DNA of 38,344 nucleotides from Pseudoflavonifractor intestinihominis (GTDB lineage: Bacteria; Bacillota; Clostridia; Oscillospirales; Oscillospiraceae), in contig NZ_JBBMFK010000035.1 in the NCBI RefSeq assembly GCF_040096055.1, positions 1 to 38,344 of the forward strand, in the 5' to 3' direction. Below the pieces are notes generated by a model. The model searched no databases, was not told where the DNA came from, and saw nothing but the letters and a program-made list of their open reading frames with translations. Of the stretch, positions 8,494 through 16,188 are shown one piece after another (positions within the stretch are counted from its first letter, which is position 1; every line of letters begins with the position of its first letter). Made by a program: the position numbers and the translations under genes.

Positions 8494-8540
8494 CAAAAAA
8501 ACGCGAGAGCCTGTCTCCCCATGGGCGGAGGCAGGCTCTC
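8494..8540 (-). terminator. Rho-independent terminator of the aromatic operon
   Basis: A 14-bp stem (8505-8518 with 8527-8540, one G-U pair) and an 8-nt loop. On the minus strand it is followed by a run of seven T (8500-8494). It ends the aroF-aroE transcript only a few bases after aroE. Confidence 0.92.
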
Positions 8541-8546
8541 ATTCTG

Positions 8547-9401
8547 TCACAGAACATTTTTCAGCAGCTGCGCCATGGCGGCGGCGTCGATGGCGGTGTC
8601 CGTGAAGTGCTCCAGGGCGAACACCGCCTGATAGACCAGCATGCTCAGACCGTTGGCGGCGGGGTGGCCCAGCTCCCTGGCCCGGCGGAGCAGCGCCGTC
8701 TCGGCCGGGGCGTAGATCAGGTCGAACACCGGCACGCCGGCGGGCAATTTTTCCAGGAAGGACAGGTCCTCAAACTGCCCCTGTGTCCCCTCCATGCCCA
8801 GGCTGGTGCAGTTGACCACCAGGTCCGCCCGGGCGGCCAGGCGGCACAGGGTTGCGGAGTCGAACCCGGCGGGGGCCAGGCGGCCCAGCGGCTCGTGGGC
8901 GCAGAGGGCGGCGGCCTTCTCCACCGTCCGGTTGCACACGAACACCGCCCGCGCCCCCTGCTGGACCAGCTTGAGGGCCACCGCACGGGCGGCGCCCCCC
9001 GCCCCCAGCAGCAGGACGGTCTTCCCTTCCGGCGCGGCGTCCAGATCCTCCAGCGCCCGGATAAAGCCCCGGCCGTCCGTATTATATCCGTATACTCTGC
9101 CGTCTTTTATACAGACCGTATTGACCGCTCGGTACAGCCGGGCATCCTCATCGGTCTCGTCCATGAGGGGAAAGAGGACCTCCTTGTGGGGCATGGTGGC
9201 GTTGAATCCGGCATACCCGGCAAATCTGGCGCACCTGAGCCACTCCGCCGCCTGCCCCCGGGGCACCGGCTGGCACAGGTAGACATAATCCAGCCCCAGG
9301 GTGGAGAGCATGGTGTTGTGGATCAGGGGCGACTTGGAGTGAAGCACCGGATCGCCGATCACACAGAGCTTTTTTGTGGTGTTTGTGAGTTCTACCTTCA
9401 T
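8547..9401 (-). CDS. aroE: shikimate dehydrogenase
   Basis: 284 residues. It reduces 3-dehydroshikimate to shikimate with NADPH (step 4 of the shikimate pathway, cytosol). Substrate-site motifs are SKSPLIHN (22-29), NATMPHKE with catalytic Lys73, NT at 94-95, and Asp109 of YNTDGRG. The dinucleotide loop GAGGAARA is at 133-140. The ATG at 9401 is chosen over the one at 9407, because GGAG lies 8 nt before the former and only 2 nt before the latter. It is the last gene of the operon, 60 nt after aroQ, and is followed at once by the terminator. Confidence 0.95.
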   Translation of the reverse strand: MKVELTNTTKKLCVIGDPVLHSKSPLIHNTMLSTLGLDYVYLCQPVPRGQAAEWLRCARFAGYAGFNATMPHKEVLFPLMDETDEDARLYRAVNTVCIKDGRVYGYNTDGRGFIRALEDLDAAPEGKTVLLLGAGGAARAVALKLVQQGARAVFVCNRTVEKAAALCAHEPLGRLAPAGFDSATLCRLAARADLVVNCTSLGMEGTQGQFEDLSFLEKLPAGVPVFDLIYAPAETALLRRARELGHPAANGLSMLVYQAVFALEHFTDTAIDAAAMAQLLKNVL

Positions 9402-9461
9402 GTCCATCTCTCCCTGTTGAGATTGCAGGCCGCGTCTTTTAAGAATGGAAGCTCTCTTTGT

Positions 9462-9896
9462 CTACTTTCTCTCTCGAGAGAGAAAGTAACCCATGGCGGC
9501 CTCATATCCGTACAGGCCCAGGCCGCAGATCTGGCCCACGCAGGCGGGGGCGGTGACGCTCTTGTGGCGGAACTCCTCCCGCTGGTGGACGTTGGAGATG
9601 TGGACCTCAATACAGGGCACGCTCACCGCCTTCAGGGCGTCCAGAATGGCATAGCTGTAATGGGTGAAGGCCCCCGGATTCATGACGATGGCGTCGTACA
9701 CCCCGTCGGCGGCGTGGATGGCGTCGATGATGGCCCCCTCGTGGTTGGACTGGAAGCACTCGGCGGTGGAGCCGTGGTCCGCCGCAAAGGTCTTCAGGCG
9801 CTGGCACAGGGCCTCGTAGCTGTTCTCGCCGTAGATGCCCGGCTCCCGCTTGCCCAGCAGGTTCAGGTTGGGGCCGTTGAGGATGAGAAATTTCAT
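9462..9896 (-). CDS. aroQ: type II 3-dehydroquinate dehydratase
   Basis: 144 residues, the usual size of the dodecameric type II enzyme. It dehydrates 3-dehydroquinate to 3-dehydroshikimate. Motifs: NGPNLNLLG at 7-15, Arg17, catalytic Tyr22 in IYG, Asn73 of MNPGAF, His79 and His99 of EVHISN. The ATG at 9896 overlaps the aroK stop as ATGA and has GGGAGG 10 nt upstream; the ATG at 9905 lies 1 nt from that site and is rejected. The last codons and the stop form one half of a perfect palindrome (see 9463-9488). Confidence 0.95.
   Translation of the reverse strand: MKFLILNGPNLNLLGKREPGIYGENSYEALCQRLKTFAADHGSTAECFQSNHEGAIIDAIHAADGVYDAIVMNPGAFTHYSYAILDALKAVSVPCIEVHISNVHQREEFRHKSVTAPACVGQICGLGLYGYEAAMGYFLSRERK
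9463..9488. repeat. 26-bp perfect palindrome at the aroQ stop
   Basis: A perfect self-complementary sequence is centred between 9475 and 9476. It is made of a CT-rich half and a GA-rich half meeting at CTCGAG (XhoI-like core). It spans the last seven sense codons of aroQ and part of its TAG stop. No T-run follows on either strand, so it is not a normal terminator. It may act as an RNA stem slowing 3' decay or as a protein-binding site. Confidence 0.6.
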
Positions 9897-10393
9897 GGCT
9901 GACATGCCTCCCGATAGAGGGCGGCGATGCGCGCCGCCGCCTCTTCCGCTGTTTTCGTGTGGGAAATCGTATACTGCGCGTATTTTTGATATAGTTCTAT
10001 GCGTTGAGTATAGAGAATACGCAGCTTGTCCGGGTCCTTGCCCACCAGAGGACGGCCCATGTGGTCCTCCCCCAGGATGTCCTCCAGGGCCCGGTCCCGG
10101 AAAAAGATCAGCCCGGTGGCAGAGAGGGCCGCCATGTTCTCCGGCTGGAGAATGATCCCGCCCCCCGTTGCAATGACAGTGTTGTCAAGCTCTGCCGCCT
10201 GACGGGCGGCGGCGGTTTCCCGGTCCCGGAAGGCGGCCTCCCCTTCCCGGGCAAAGAGCTCCGGGATGGTCTCCCCTGCCGCTGCCTCCACCATGGCGTC
10301 GGTATCCACCAGGGGCATACAGAGCATCCGTGAGAGGATTTTCCCCACCGTGGACTTGCCGCTGCCCGGCATGCCGATAAGCACCAGATTCAT
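9893..10393 (-). CDS. aroK: shikimate kinase
   Basis: 166 residues. It phosphorylates shikimate with ATP to shikimate-3-phosphate. The Walker A loop GMPGSGKST is at 7-15, Asp30 and Asp32 (DTD) follow, Arg56 lies in FRDRE, GGG is at 77-79 for shikimate binding, and MGRPL sits in the lid. The start overlaps the pheA stop as ATGA, and the stop overlaps the aroQ start in the same way, implying translational coupling. Confidence 0.95.
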   Translation of the reverse strand: MNLVLIGMPGSGKSTVGKILSRMLCMPLVDTDAMVEAAAGETIPELFAREGEAAFRDRETAAARQAAELDNTVIATGGGIILQPENMAALSATGLIFFRDRALEDILGEDHMGRPLVGKDPDKLRILYTQRIELYQKYAQYTISHTKTAEEAAARIAALYREACQP

Positions 10394-11559
10394 GGCTGTT
10401 CCTCCGGCTCATAGGCCTTGAAGTTGCCCAGAATGCGCATGCCGGCGGCCAGCTGGCTCAGCTCGTGGAGCACGCCGTCCATGCCGGGGGCGTCCAGGTC
10501 GCCGGTGAACTCCAGGAAAAACAGGTACTCCCAGTTCCGACCGGGGATGGGCCGGGACTCGATCTTCAGCAGGTTCAGGTTCTGCACCGCGAAGATGGTG
10601 AGGATCTCGTGGAGGGAGCCGCTCTGGTGGGGCAGGGTGAAGAGGGCGCTGATCTTGTTGCGCTCCGTCCGGTGCTCCGGCACCGGCGAGACCACTACAA
10701 AGCGGGTGGTGTTGGCGTTGTTGTAGTTGACCTTCTCGGCCAGGATGTTCAGGCCGTAGAGCTGGGCGGCCCGGCGGGAGCAGATGGCGGCGGCGGTGCG
10801 GTCGCCGGAGGCGGCCACCTCCTTGGCCGAGCCTGCGGTGTCCAGGGTGGGCACCCGCTGCCAGTCCCGGTGGGCGTCCAGAAAGCGCTCGCTCTGCATC
10901 AGCCCCTGCTCGTGGGAGTAGACCGTGCGGATGTCGTCCATGGTCACCCCGGGCAGGGCCATGAGGCAGTGCTCCACCTTCACCTGCCACTCCCCCACGA
11001 TGTAGTACCGGTACTGGGCCAGCAGGTCGTACACCTGGCGGATGGAGCCGGTGGAGCTGTTCTCCACCGGCAGGACGGCATAGTCCGCCTCCCCCGCGTC
11101 CAGAGCGGCAAACACGTCGGTGAACCAGGCCAGGCCGCGGCTGTTCACCTGGGGACCGAAGAAGCCCACGGCGGCCTCCTCGCTGTAGCAGCCGGGCTCC
11201 CCCTGATACACCACCCGGGGGTTCTCCACCGGCGTGCGGGCGTGGGCCAGATCGGCCAGCCAGGCGGCATAGCCCGGGTCCTCCGCCCCCTCGTGGACCA
11301 GCCGCCGCTGCTGGCGGCGGGAGATGGCCATGATGGACGCGTACAGCTCGGCCACGTCCGCCTTGAGAGTGGCGTCGTCCACCATGGCGGTGCGGGCCTC
11401 CACCACCCGGCGCTCCCGGGCGGCGTCCAGCACCGGCATCTGCCGCTCCAGCTTGTACTGCCCCACCTTGGCCGTGATGTCCATCCGGCGGCGGAACAGC
11501 GCCACCAGCTCCTTGTCCACGGCGTCGATCTGGTCTCGGTACTCCTCCAGCTGAGACAT
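10390..11559 (-). CDS. pheA: bifunctional chorismate mutase/prephenate dehydratase
   Basis: 389 residues, a P-protein. Residues about 1-88 form an AroQ-type chorismate mutase (helical; RDQIDAVDKELV, then K-x4-R/E pattern). Residues 113-291 are the prephenate dehydratase domain with the diagnostic TTRF at 284-287. Residues about 301-380 are an ACT domain with ESRP at 334-337, the usual phenylalanine feedback site. The protein turns chorismate into phenylpyruvate, committing the operon to phenylalanine. AGGAG lies 10 nt before the ATG. The gene sits 56 nt after aroC and overlaps aroK. Allosteric control by Phe would add to the Phe-rich leader upstream of aroF. Confidence 0.95.
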   Translation of the reverse strand: MSQLEEYRDQIDAVDKELVALFRRRMDITAKVGQYKLERQMPVLDAARERRVVEARTAMVDDATLKADVAELYASIMAISRRQQRRLVHEGAEDPGYAAWLADLAHARTPVENPRVVYQGEPGCYSEEAAVGFFGPQVNSRGLAWFTDVFAALDAGEADYAVLPVENSSTGSIRQVYDLLAQYRYYIVGEWQVKVEHCLMALPGVTMDDIRTVYSHEQGLMQSERFLDAHRDWQRVPTLDTAGSAKEVAASGDRTAAAICSRRAAQLYGLNILAEKVNYNNANTTRFVVVSPVPEHRTERNKISALFTLPHQSGSLHEILTIFAVQNLNLLKIESRPIPGRNWEYLFFLEFTGDLDAPGMDGVLHELSQLAAGMRILGNFKAYEPEEQP

Positions 11560-11615
11560 AGAAAGGTCACTCCTGTTGTTGAGATGGGGAGCCGCATGCC
11601 CCCGCGAATGGAAAA

Positions 11616-12593
11616 TCAGATGCCCAGCAGCTCGCAGGCCGCCAGAGCTGCGGCGGCTTCAATGACGGGCACCGCCCGGTGGACGATGCACGGGTCGTGC
11701 CGGCCCTCGATGACCAGCTTGGCGTCCTTGCCGGTGGACAGATCCACGGTGTCTTGCTCCCGGGCGATGGAGGGGGTGGGCCGGATGGCCACCTCAAAGA
11801 CCACCGGCATGCCGTTGGTGATGCCGCCGTTGACGCCGCCGGTGTGGTTGGTGCGGGTGCGGACGGTACTTCCGTCCATGCAGAAGGGGTCGTTGGCCTG
11901 GCTGCCCCGCATGGCGGCGAAGCCGAAGCCCGCGCCGAAGGCCACCGCCTTCACCGCCGGGACGGCGTACAGCTGCTGGGAGAAGATACCCTCCACGTTG
12001 CGGCCGTAGTCCGGAGCGCCCAGCCCGGCGGGCAGGCCCTCCACCGTGCAGCGGATGGCCCCGCCTACGCTGTCCAGGTCCCCCTTGGCGGCCAGGACGG
12101 CCTCCTCCACCTGCTCCGGGGTGGGGTCCTGGATGCCGCCCACGTTGGAGATGTAGGCGGACACGGTGACGCCCCTCTCCCGCAGGATCAGCTTGGCCAG
12201 GGCCCCGGCAAAGACCAGCGGCGCGGTGAGACGGCCGGAAAAGTGGCCGCCGCCCCGGTAGTCGTTATAGCCCTCGTACCGGACGCGGCCGGAGTAGTCG
12301 GCGTGGCCGGGCCGGGGCAGGTCCTTCAGCTTGGCGTAATCCTTGGAGCGGGTGTCCGTGTTCTCGATCACCGCGCACAAAGGGGTTCCGGTGGTCTTCC
12401 CCTCAAATACCCCCGAGAGGATGTGGGGCTCGTCGGCCTCCCGGCGGGCGGTGGACATGGGGCTCTTGCCCGGTGCGCGGCGGGCCATCTCAGAGCGGAT
12501 AAAGTCCATATCCACCCCAATGCCCGACGGCACGTGCTCCAGCACCACGCCGATGGCGGGGCCGTGAGACTCGCCGAAGATGATATGCTTCAT
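11616..12593 (-). CDS. aroC: chorismate synthase
   Basis: 325 residues. It converts EPSP to chorismate using reduced FMN. FGESHG lies at the very start (6-11). RPGHADYSG, GYNDYRGGGHFSGR, FGAGFG and the GGITNG region follow. The ATG at 12593 is chosen because AAAGGAAG precedes it by 9 nt and the extra 35 in-frame codons upstream are not family-like. The usual short segment before GESHG is reduced, so the protein is slightly shorter than the common 350-390. It lies 29 nt downstream of aroA. Confidence 0.94.
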   Translation of the reverse strand: MKHIIFGESHGPAIGVVLEHVPSGIGVDMDFIRSEMARRAPGKSPMSTARREADEPHILSGVFEGKTTGTPLCAVIENTDTRSKDYAKLKDLPRPGHADYSGRVRYEGYNDYRGGGHFSGRLTAPLVFAGALAKLILRERGVTVSAYISNVGGIQDPTPEQVEEAVLAAKGDLDSVGGAIRCTVEGLPAGLGAPDYGRNVEGIFSQQLYAVPAVKAVAFGAGFGFAAMRGSQANDPFCMDGSTVRTRTNHTGGVNGGITNGMPVVFEVAIRPTPSIAREQDTVDLSTGKDAKLVIEGRHDPCIVHRAVPVIEAAAALAACELLGI

Positions 12594-12622
12594 GGGATTG
12601 CACTTCCTTTCCCCAGAGGGCG

Positions 12623-13858
12623 TCACTGACTGATGGAGATCTGTCCCCCCAGCCGGGCGTACTCGTCCCAGAAGGTGGGATAGGACTTGCGCACGCACTC
12701 CGCCCCGGTGACGGTGACAGGCGCGGCGCAGTTGGTGGCGGCAATGGCGGCCATCATGGCGATGCGGTGATCGTTGTGGCCGGAGACAGCCACGCCGCCG
12801 GGCAGGCTGTCTTTGCCGGTGATGACCAGGTGGTCGGCGTACTCTTCCACCTCCGCCCCCAGGGCGTTGAGGACCTCCGTCACGGTGGACAGCCGGTCGC
12901 TCTCCTTGATGCGCAGGCGGGCGGCGTTCACCAGCCGGGTGATCCGGCCCGCTCCCCGCAGGGCGGCCATGGCCGCCAGAGGGGGCACCAGGTCGGGACA
13001 GCCGGACACGTCGATCTCCGCCTCCCCCGGCCTGGCGATGGTCCAGTACAGCATGCCGATGCAGGCGTCCCCCTGGGCGGACTGATAGTTCAGGCCCTGG
13101 ATGTCCAGCGTGCTGTCCAGGTAGGCGGCGGCGTACCAGAAGGCGGCGTTGGACCAGTCGGCCTCCACAGTCATAGGGGCGGCATGGCCGGTCTGGTTCC
13201 CGGGTACCCGGAAGGTGCGGTCGCCGTCGTACTCCGCCGCCACGCCGAAGGCGCTTAGGGCGTCCATGGTCATGCGGACGTAGTCCGCGCTCTCCAGAGG
13301 GGTGGTGAGGCGGATCTCCGAGTCCCCGTGCAGCAGGGGCAGGGCGTAGAGCAGGCCGGTGACGAACTGGGAGGACACGTTCCCCGGCAGGGTGTACACC
13401 CCGGGGGTGAGCTGTCCCCTGACGGTGAGGGCGCCGTCCTGCTGTTCATAGGCGATGCCCTTCTCCCGGAAGATGGCGAAATAGGGCTCCTGGGGCCGCT
13501 CCATCAGGCGGCCGTGGCCGGTGAACACGCCGCCGCCCCGGACGGCCAGGGCCACCGGAATGAGGAAGCGGAGGGTGGAGCCGCTCTCGCCGCAGTCCAG
13601 CCGGGGGAGCGCGCCGCCGGAGGCCGTCCGGCCCGCCAGGCCGGTGACCGCCAACTGGTCCCCCTCCTGCCGGACGGCGGCCCCCAGGGCCTCCAGGCAG
13701 CGGACGGTGGCCTGGATGTCCTGGGAGAAGGCCACGTTGGAGAGGTGGCTGGTGCCGTCGGCCAGGGCGGCGGCCAGAAGCAGCCGGTGGGCCTGGGACT
13801 TGGACGGGGGCGGCGTGACAGCACCGTGGAGCAGGGATGGCGTTATGGTGACATTCAT
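12623..13858 (-). CDS. aroA: 3-phosphoshikimate 1-carboxyvinyltransferase (EPSP synthase)
   Basis: 411 residues. It joins phosphoenolpyruvate and shikimate-3-phosphate to form EPSP. Lys20, Ser21 and Arg25 of PSKSQAHR contact substrate. ESGSTLRF (91-98) aligns with the PEP loop of the family and keeps the Gly corresponding to E. coli Gly96. A later Asp of PDLVPPLA is the expected catalytic base, and RIKESDRL and DHRIAM are also present. The start overlaps the aroB stop (ATGA). Confidence 0.95.
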   Translation of the reverse strand: MNVTITPSLLHGAVTPPPSKSQAHRLLLAAALADGTSHLSNVAFSQDIQATVRCLEALGAAVRQEGDQLAVTGLAGRTASGGALPRLDCGESGSTLRFLIPVALAVRGGGVFTGHGRLMERPQEPYFAIFREKGIAYEQQDGALTVRGQLTPGVYTLPGNVSSQFVTGLLYALPLLHGDSEIRLTTPLESADYVRMTMDALSAFGVAAEYDGDRTFRVPGNQTGHAAPMTVEADWSNAAFWYAAAYLDSTLDIQGLNYQSAQGDACIGMLYWTIARPGEAEIDVSGCPDLVPPLAAMAALRGAGRITRLVNAARLRIKESDRLSTVTEVLNALGAEVEEYADHLVITGKDSLPGGVAVSGHNDHRIAMMAAIAATNCAAPVTVTGAECVRKSYPTFWDEYARLGGQISISQ

Positions 13859-14919
13859 TTCAGTTCCTCCAGCAGCGCGGCTTTGGGCATGGGGTGGGCC
13901 ACGGCCTTCCCCGGCTCCTCCAGCAGGATGACCGAGATGGAATCCCCAGCCCCCTTCTTGTCCAGGCCAATGGCCGCGGCGTAGTCGGCGTGGGTGCAGG
14001 GGATGGCCACCGGCAGACCAAAGCAGCCCAACAGCACACCGATGCGCTCGGGCAGTCCGGCCGGAGTGACGCCCAGGGTCACGCCCAGCTCCGCCGCCTT
14101 CACCATGCCGGCGGCCACCGCCTGGCCGTGGGTCCAGGTCTGGTAGTGCCCCGCCAGCTCATAGGCGTGGCCCAGGGTGTGGCCGAAGTTGAGGACCATC
14201 CGTGCGCCGGTATCCCGCTCATCCTCCACCACAACAGCGCGTTTAATATCGCAGCAGGTATACAAAACGTGTTCAATATCCGCCATGATCTCCTGCCGGG
14301 AGGGGTGCTGCTCCAGCCAGGAGAGGAAGGCGGCGTCCTTGATGCAGCCGTACTTGATGACCTCGGCCATGCCGTCGGCAAAGGTCTTGTCGTCCAGGGT
14401 GCCCAGCACCGCCGGGTCCATCAGCACCAGTCTGGGCTGCCAGAAGGCTCCGGCCAGGTTCTTGCCGTGGTTCAGGTCGATGGCCACCTTGCCGCCCACG
14501 GAGGAGTCCACCTGGGCCAGGAGAGTGGTGGGGATCTGGACAAAGTCCACGCCCCGGAGGATGGTGGCGGCGGCAAAGCCCGCCAGGTCCCCCACCACGC
14601 CGCCGCCCAGGGCCACCACGGCGTCGGTACGGGTGAGGCCGAAGTCCATCATGCACTCCCACAGCCGGGAGAGCTGCTCCACACACTTGGAGGCCTCCCC
14701 GGCGGGGATCTCACAGACGGCGGTCTCAAATCCGGCGGCCTCCAGGGAGGGGATGATCCGATTCAGGTACAGGGGCCCCACGGTGGAGTCGGTCACCACA
14801 AAGAGACGGCTGGCCCTGGGCAGGGCCGAGCGGCACAGCTCCCCCGCCCGGGCGAGAAACCCCGGCTCGATGAGGATATCGTAGGCCCGGCCGGGCAGGT
14901 TTACGTTCAGCGTTTTCAT
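13855..14919 (-). CDS. aroB: 3-dehydroquinate synthase
   Basis: 354 residues. It cyclises DAHP to 3-dehydroquinate using NAD and a divalent metal. Motifs are GGGVVGDLAGFAA for NAD binding, TTLLAQVDSSVGGK, and the metal ligands Glu of GMAEVIKYG, His of NFGHTLGHA and His of THGQA. The ATG at 14919 overlaps the aroF stop (ATGA), and the protein then starts in the family-typical way (MKTLNVNL). A longer frame upstream is only aroF shadow. Confidence 0.95.
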   Translation of the reverse strand: MKTLNVNLPGRAYDILIEPGFLARAGELCRSALPRASRLFVVTDSTVGPLYLNRIIPSLEAAGFETAVCEIPAGEASKCVEQLSRLWECMMDFGLTRTDAVVALGGGVVGDLAGFAAATILRGVDFVQIPTTLLAQVDSSVGGKVAIDLNHGKNLAGAFWQPRLVLMDPAVLGTLDDKTFADGMAEVIKYGCIKDAAFLSWLEQHPSRQEIMADIEHVLYTCCDIKRAVVVEDERDTGARMVLNFGHTLGHAYELAGHYQTWTHGQAVAAGMVKAAELGVTLGVTPAGLPERIGVLLGCFGLPVAIPCTHADYAAAIGLDKKGAGDSISVILLEEPGKAVAHPMPKAALLEELK

Positions 14920-15932
14920 ACCAGCGTCTTCCCCATCATGTTCACCAAGGTGCCCACCTTGCCCATGAGGTCGTCGAACTTCTTGGGGGTGAGGGACTGC
15001 TGGCCGTCGCACTTGGCGTGGGCGGGGTCGTTGTGGACCTCAATGATGAGGCCGTCGGCCCCGGCGGCCACCGCCGCCATGGCCAGGGGCTCCACCATCC
15101 AATACATGCCCGCGGCGTGAGAGGGGTCCACGATGACGGGCAGGTGGCTCATCTGCTTGATGGCAGGGATGGCGGACACGTCCAGGGTGTTGCGGGTGTA
15201 GGTCTCAAAGGTGCGGATGCCCCGCTCACAGAGGATGACGTTCTCGTTGCCGCCGGCCATGATGTACTCGGCGGACATGATCCACTCCTCATAGGTGTTG
15301 GACAGGCCCCGCTTCAGAAGGACGGGCTTGGACATCTTGCCCACCTCCTTGAGCAGCTCAAAGTTCTGCATGTTCCGGGCACCGATCTGGACAACGTCCA
15401 CCTTCTCCTCGAAGATCTCCACGTAACGGGGGGCCATGATCTCGGAGACGATGGGCAGGCCGGTAGCCTGGCGGGCCTCCACCAGCAGGTCCAGGCCGGG
15501 GGTACCCATGCCCTGGAAGGCATAGGGGGAGGTGCGGGGCTTGAAGGCGCCGCCCCGGAGCATGGACGCGCCGGAGGCCTTCACCGCCTTGGCCACCTCC
15601 ACGATCTGCTCCTCGCTCTCCACGGAGCAGGGGCCAGCGATGACGCCGAAGTTGCCGCCGCCGATCTTGGCCTTGCCCACGGTGACCACGGTATCCTCGG
15701 GGTGGAACTTCCGGTTGGCCAGCTTGTAGGGCTCCTGGACCCGCATGACCCGCTCCACGTTGGGTTCGATGGAGATTTTGTCCATATCCAGGGCGGTGGT
15801 GTCGCCCACCAGGCCCAGAATGGTGCAGCCCACGCCGTTGGTGACGCCCACCCGCAGGCCCTGGCTCTCAAACTTGGCGGCCAGTGCGTCGATGTCCTCT
15901 TTCCGCGTGCCGGGCTTCATAATAACGACCAT
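14916..15932 (-). CDS. aroF: 3-deoxy-7-phosphoheptulonate (DAHP) synthase
   Basis: 338 residues. It is the first enzyme of the pathway, condensing phosphoenolpyruvate and erythrose-4-phosphate. Residues about 1-70 form a ferredoxin-like regulatory domain (MVVIMKPG start), as in the Thermotoga-type I-beta enzymes whose inhibition acts through that domain. The barrel follows with GPCSVES (metal Cys), RGGAFKPRTSPY, LKRG, and the DPSHAAG and EVHNDP metal ligands. It is the first enzyme gene of the operon, preceded by the leader peptide and attenuator-like hairpin; AAGGATG stands about 8 nt before the ATG. Confidence 0.95.
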   Translation of the reverse strand: MVVIMKPGTRKEDIDALAAKFESQGLRVGVTNGVGCTILGLVGDTTALDMDKISIEPNVERVMRVQEPYKLANRKFHPEDTVVTVGKAKIGGGNFGVIAGPCSVESEEQIVEVAKAVKASGASMLRGGAFKPRTSPYAFQGMGTPGLDLLVEARQATGLPIVSEIMAPRYVEIFEEKVDVVQIGARNMQNFELLKEVGKMSKPVLLKRGLSNTYEEWIMSAEYIMAGGNENVILCERGIRTFETYTRNTLDVSAIPAIKQMSHLPVIVDPSHAAGMYWMVEPLAMAAVAAGADGLIIEVHNDPAHAKCDGQQSLTPKKFDDLMGKVGTLVNMMGKTLV

Positions 15933-16054
15933 AATTCAAACATCCTTTCCTTTTTACGCAAATGAAAAGGGAGCACATTGATGAAATCAATGTGCTCCCC
16001 GTAATGGATACGAAGATACGCGCGGTCCGGGCATCCCGGGCCTGCGCCATTCAT
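15917..16054 (-). other. possible second leader ORF running into aroF
   Basis: 45 codons start with ATG at 16054, preceded by GAGGG at about 6 nt and only 10 nt after the Phe-rich leader stop. The frame reads through the terminator-like hairpin and stops 16 nt inside aroF (TGA at 15919-15917). A ribosome on it would open the hairpin and reach the aroF start. Composition is not strikingly aromatic (two Tyr, three Phe, one Trp). It may be a chance frame. Confidence 0.2.
15961..15999 (-). terminator. attenuator-like terminator hairpin before aroF
   Basis: A perfect 14-bp stem (15999-15986 with 15982-15969) with a 3-nt loop is followed on the minus strand by TTTTCATTT. It lies between the Phe-rich leader and aroF, about 36 nt before the aroF ATG. 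The position, strength and T-rich tail fit the terminator of a transcription attenuator. Confidence 0.75.
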
Positions 16055-16064
16055 TTCATCCCTC

Positions 16065-16157
16065 TTATTTACCCAACACAAAATAGCCGGTGCTCATAAA
16101 TCGAGCCCAGCCAAAGGTAAAGAAGAAGGATGCAGTTGTGAGGGCGGATCGGTTCAT
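16065..16157 (-). CDS. Phe-rich leader peptide of the aromatic operon
   Basis: 30 codons. The ATG is at 16157, just after GAGG (spacing about 6), and the TAA is at 16067-16065. Residues 11-15 are FFFTF, followed by Trp17, Phe20, Tyr25 and Phe26, so eight of sixteen residues (11-26) are aromatic. It starts about 25 nt after the predicted transcription start and ends 66 nt before the terminator-like hairpin. This is the classic geometry of a ribosome-sensed attenuator: stalling at Phe codons when charged tRNA-Phe is scarce would favour readthrough into aroF-aroB-aroA-aroC-pheA-aroK-aroQ-aroE. The Trp and Tyr codons could widen the sensing. No product role outside regulation is expected. Function is inference from layout and composition. 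Confidence 0.8.
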   Translation of the reverse strand: MNRSALTTASFFFTFGWARFMSTGYFVLGK

Positions 16158-16188
16158 GGGGTACCTCACACTTTAAAGGTTTGGGGCC

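Noticed and set aside
4360..8545. Attachment-site direct repeats flanking the element
   Set aside because: I looked at both margins and found no convincing repeated core. Serine integrase cores can be as short as 2-3 bp, so reading alone cannot decide.
15986..16060. T-box riboswitch upstream of aroF
   Set aside because: An ACCGCG string occurs near 16020, but the conserved T-box core with the GGGTGG segment and a long stem I are absent. The leader peptide explains the region better.
16054..16157. Treating the leader ORF as part of a longer coding gene
   Set aside because: Its stop at 16067-16065 is clear, and no homologous extension exists in any frame. The size and aromatic content match a leader peptide instead.
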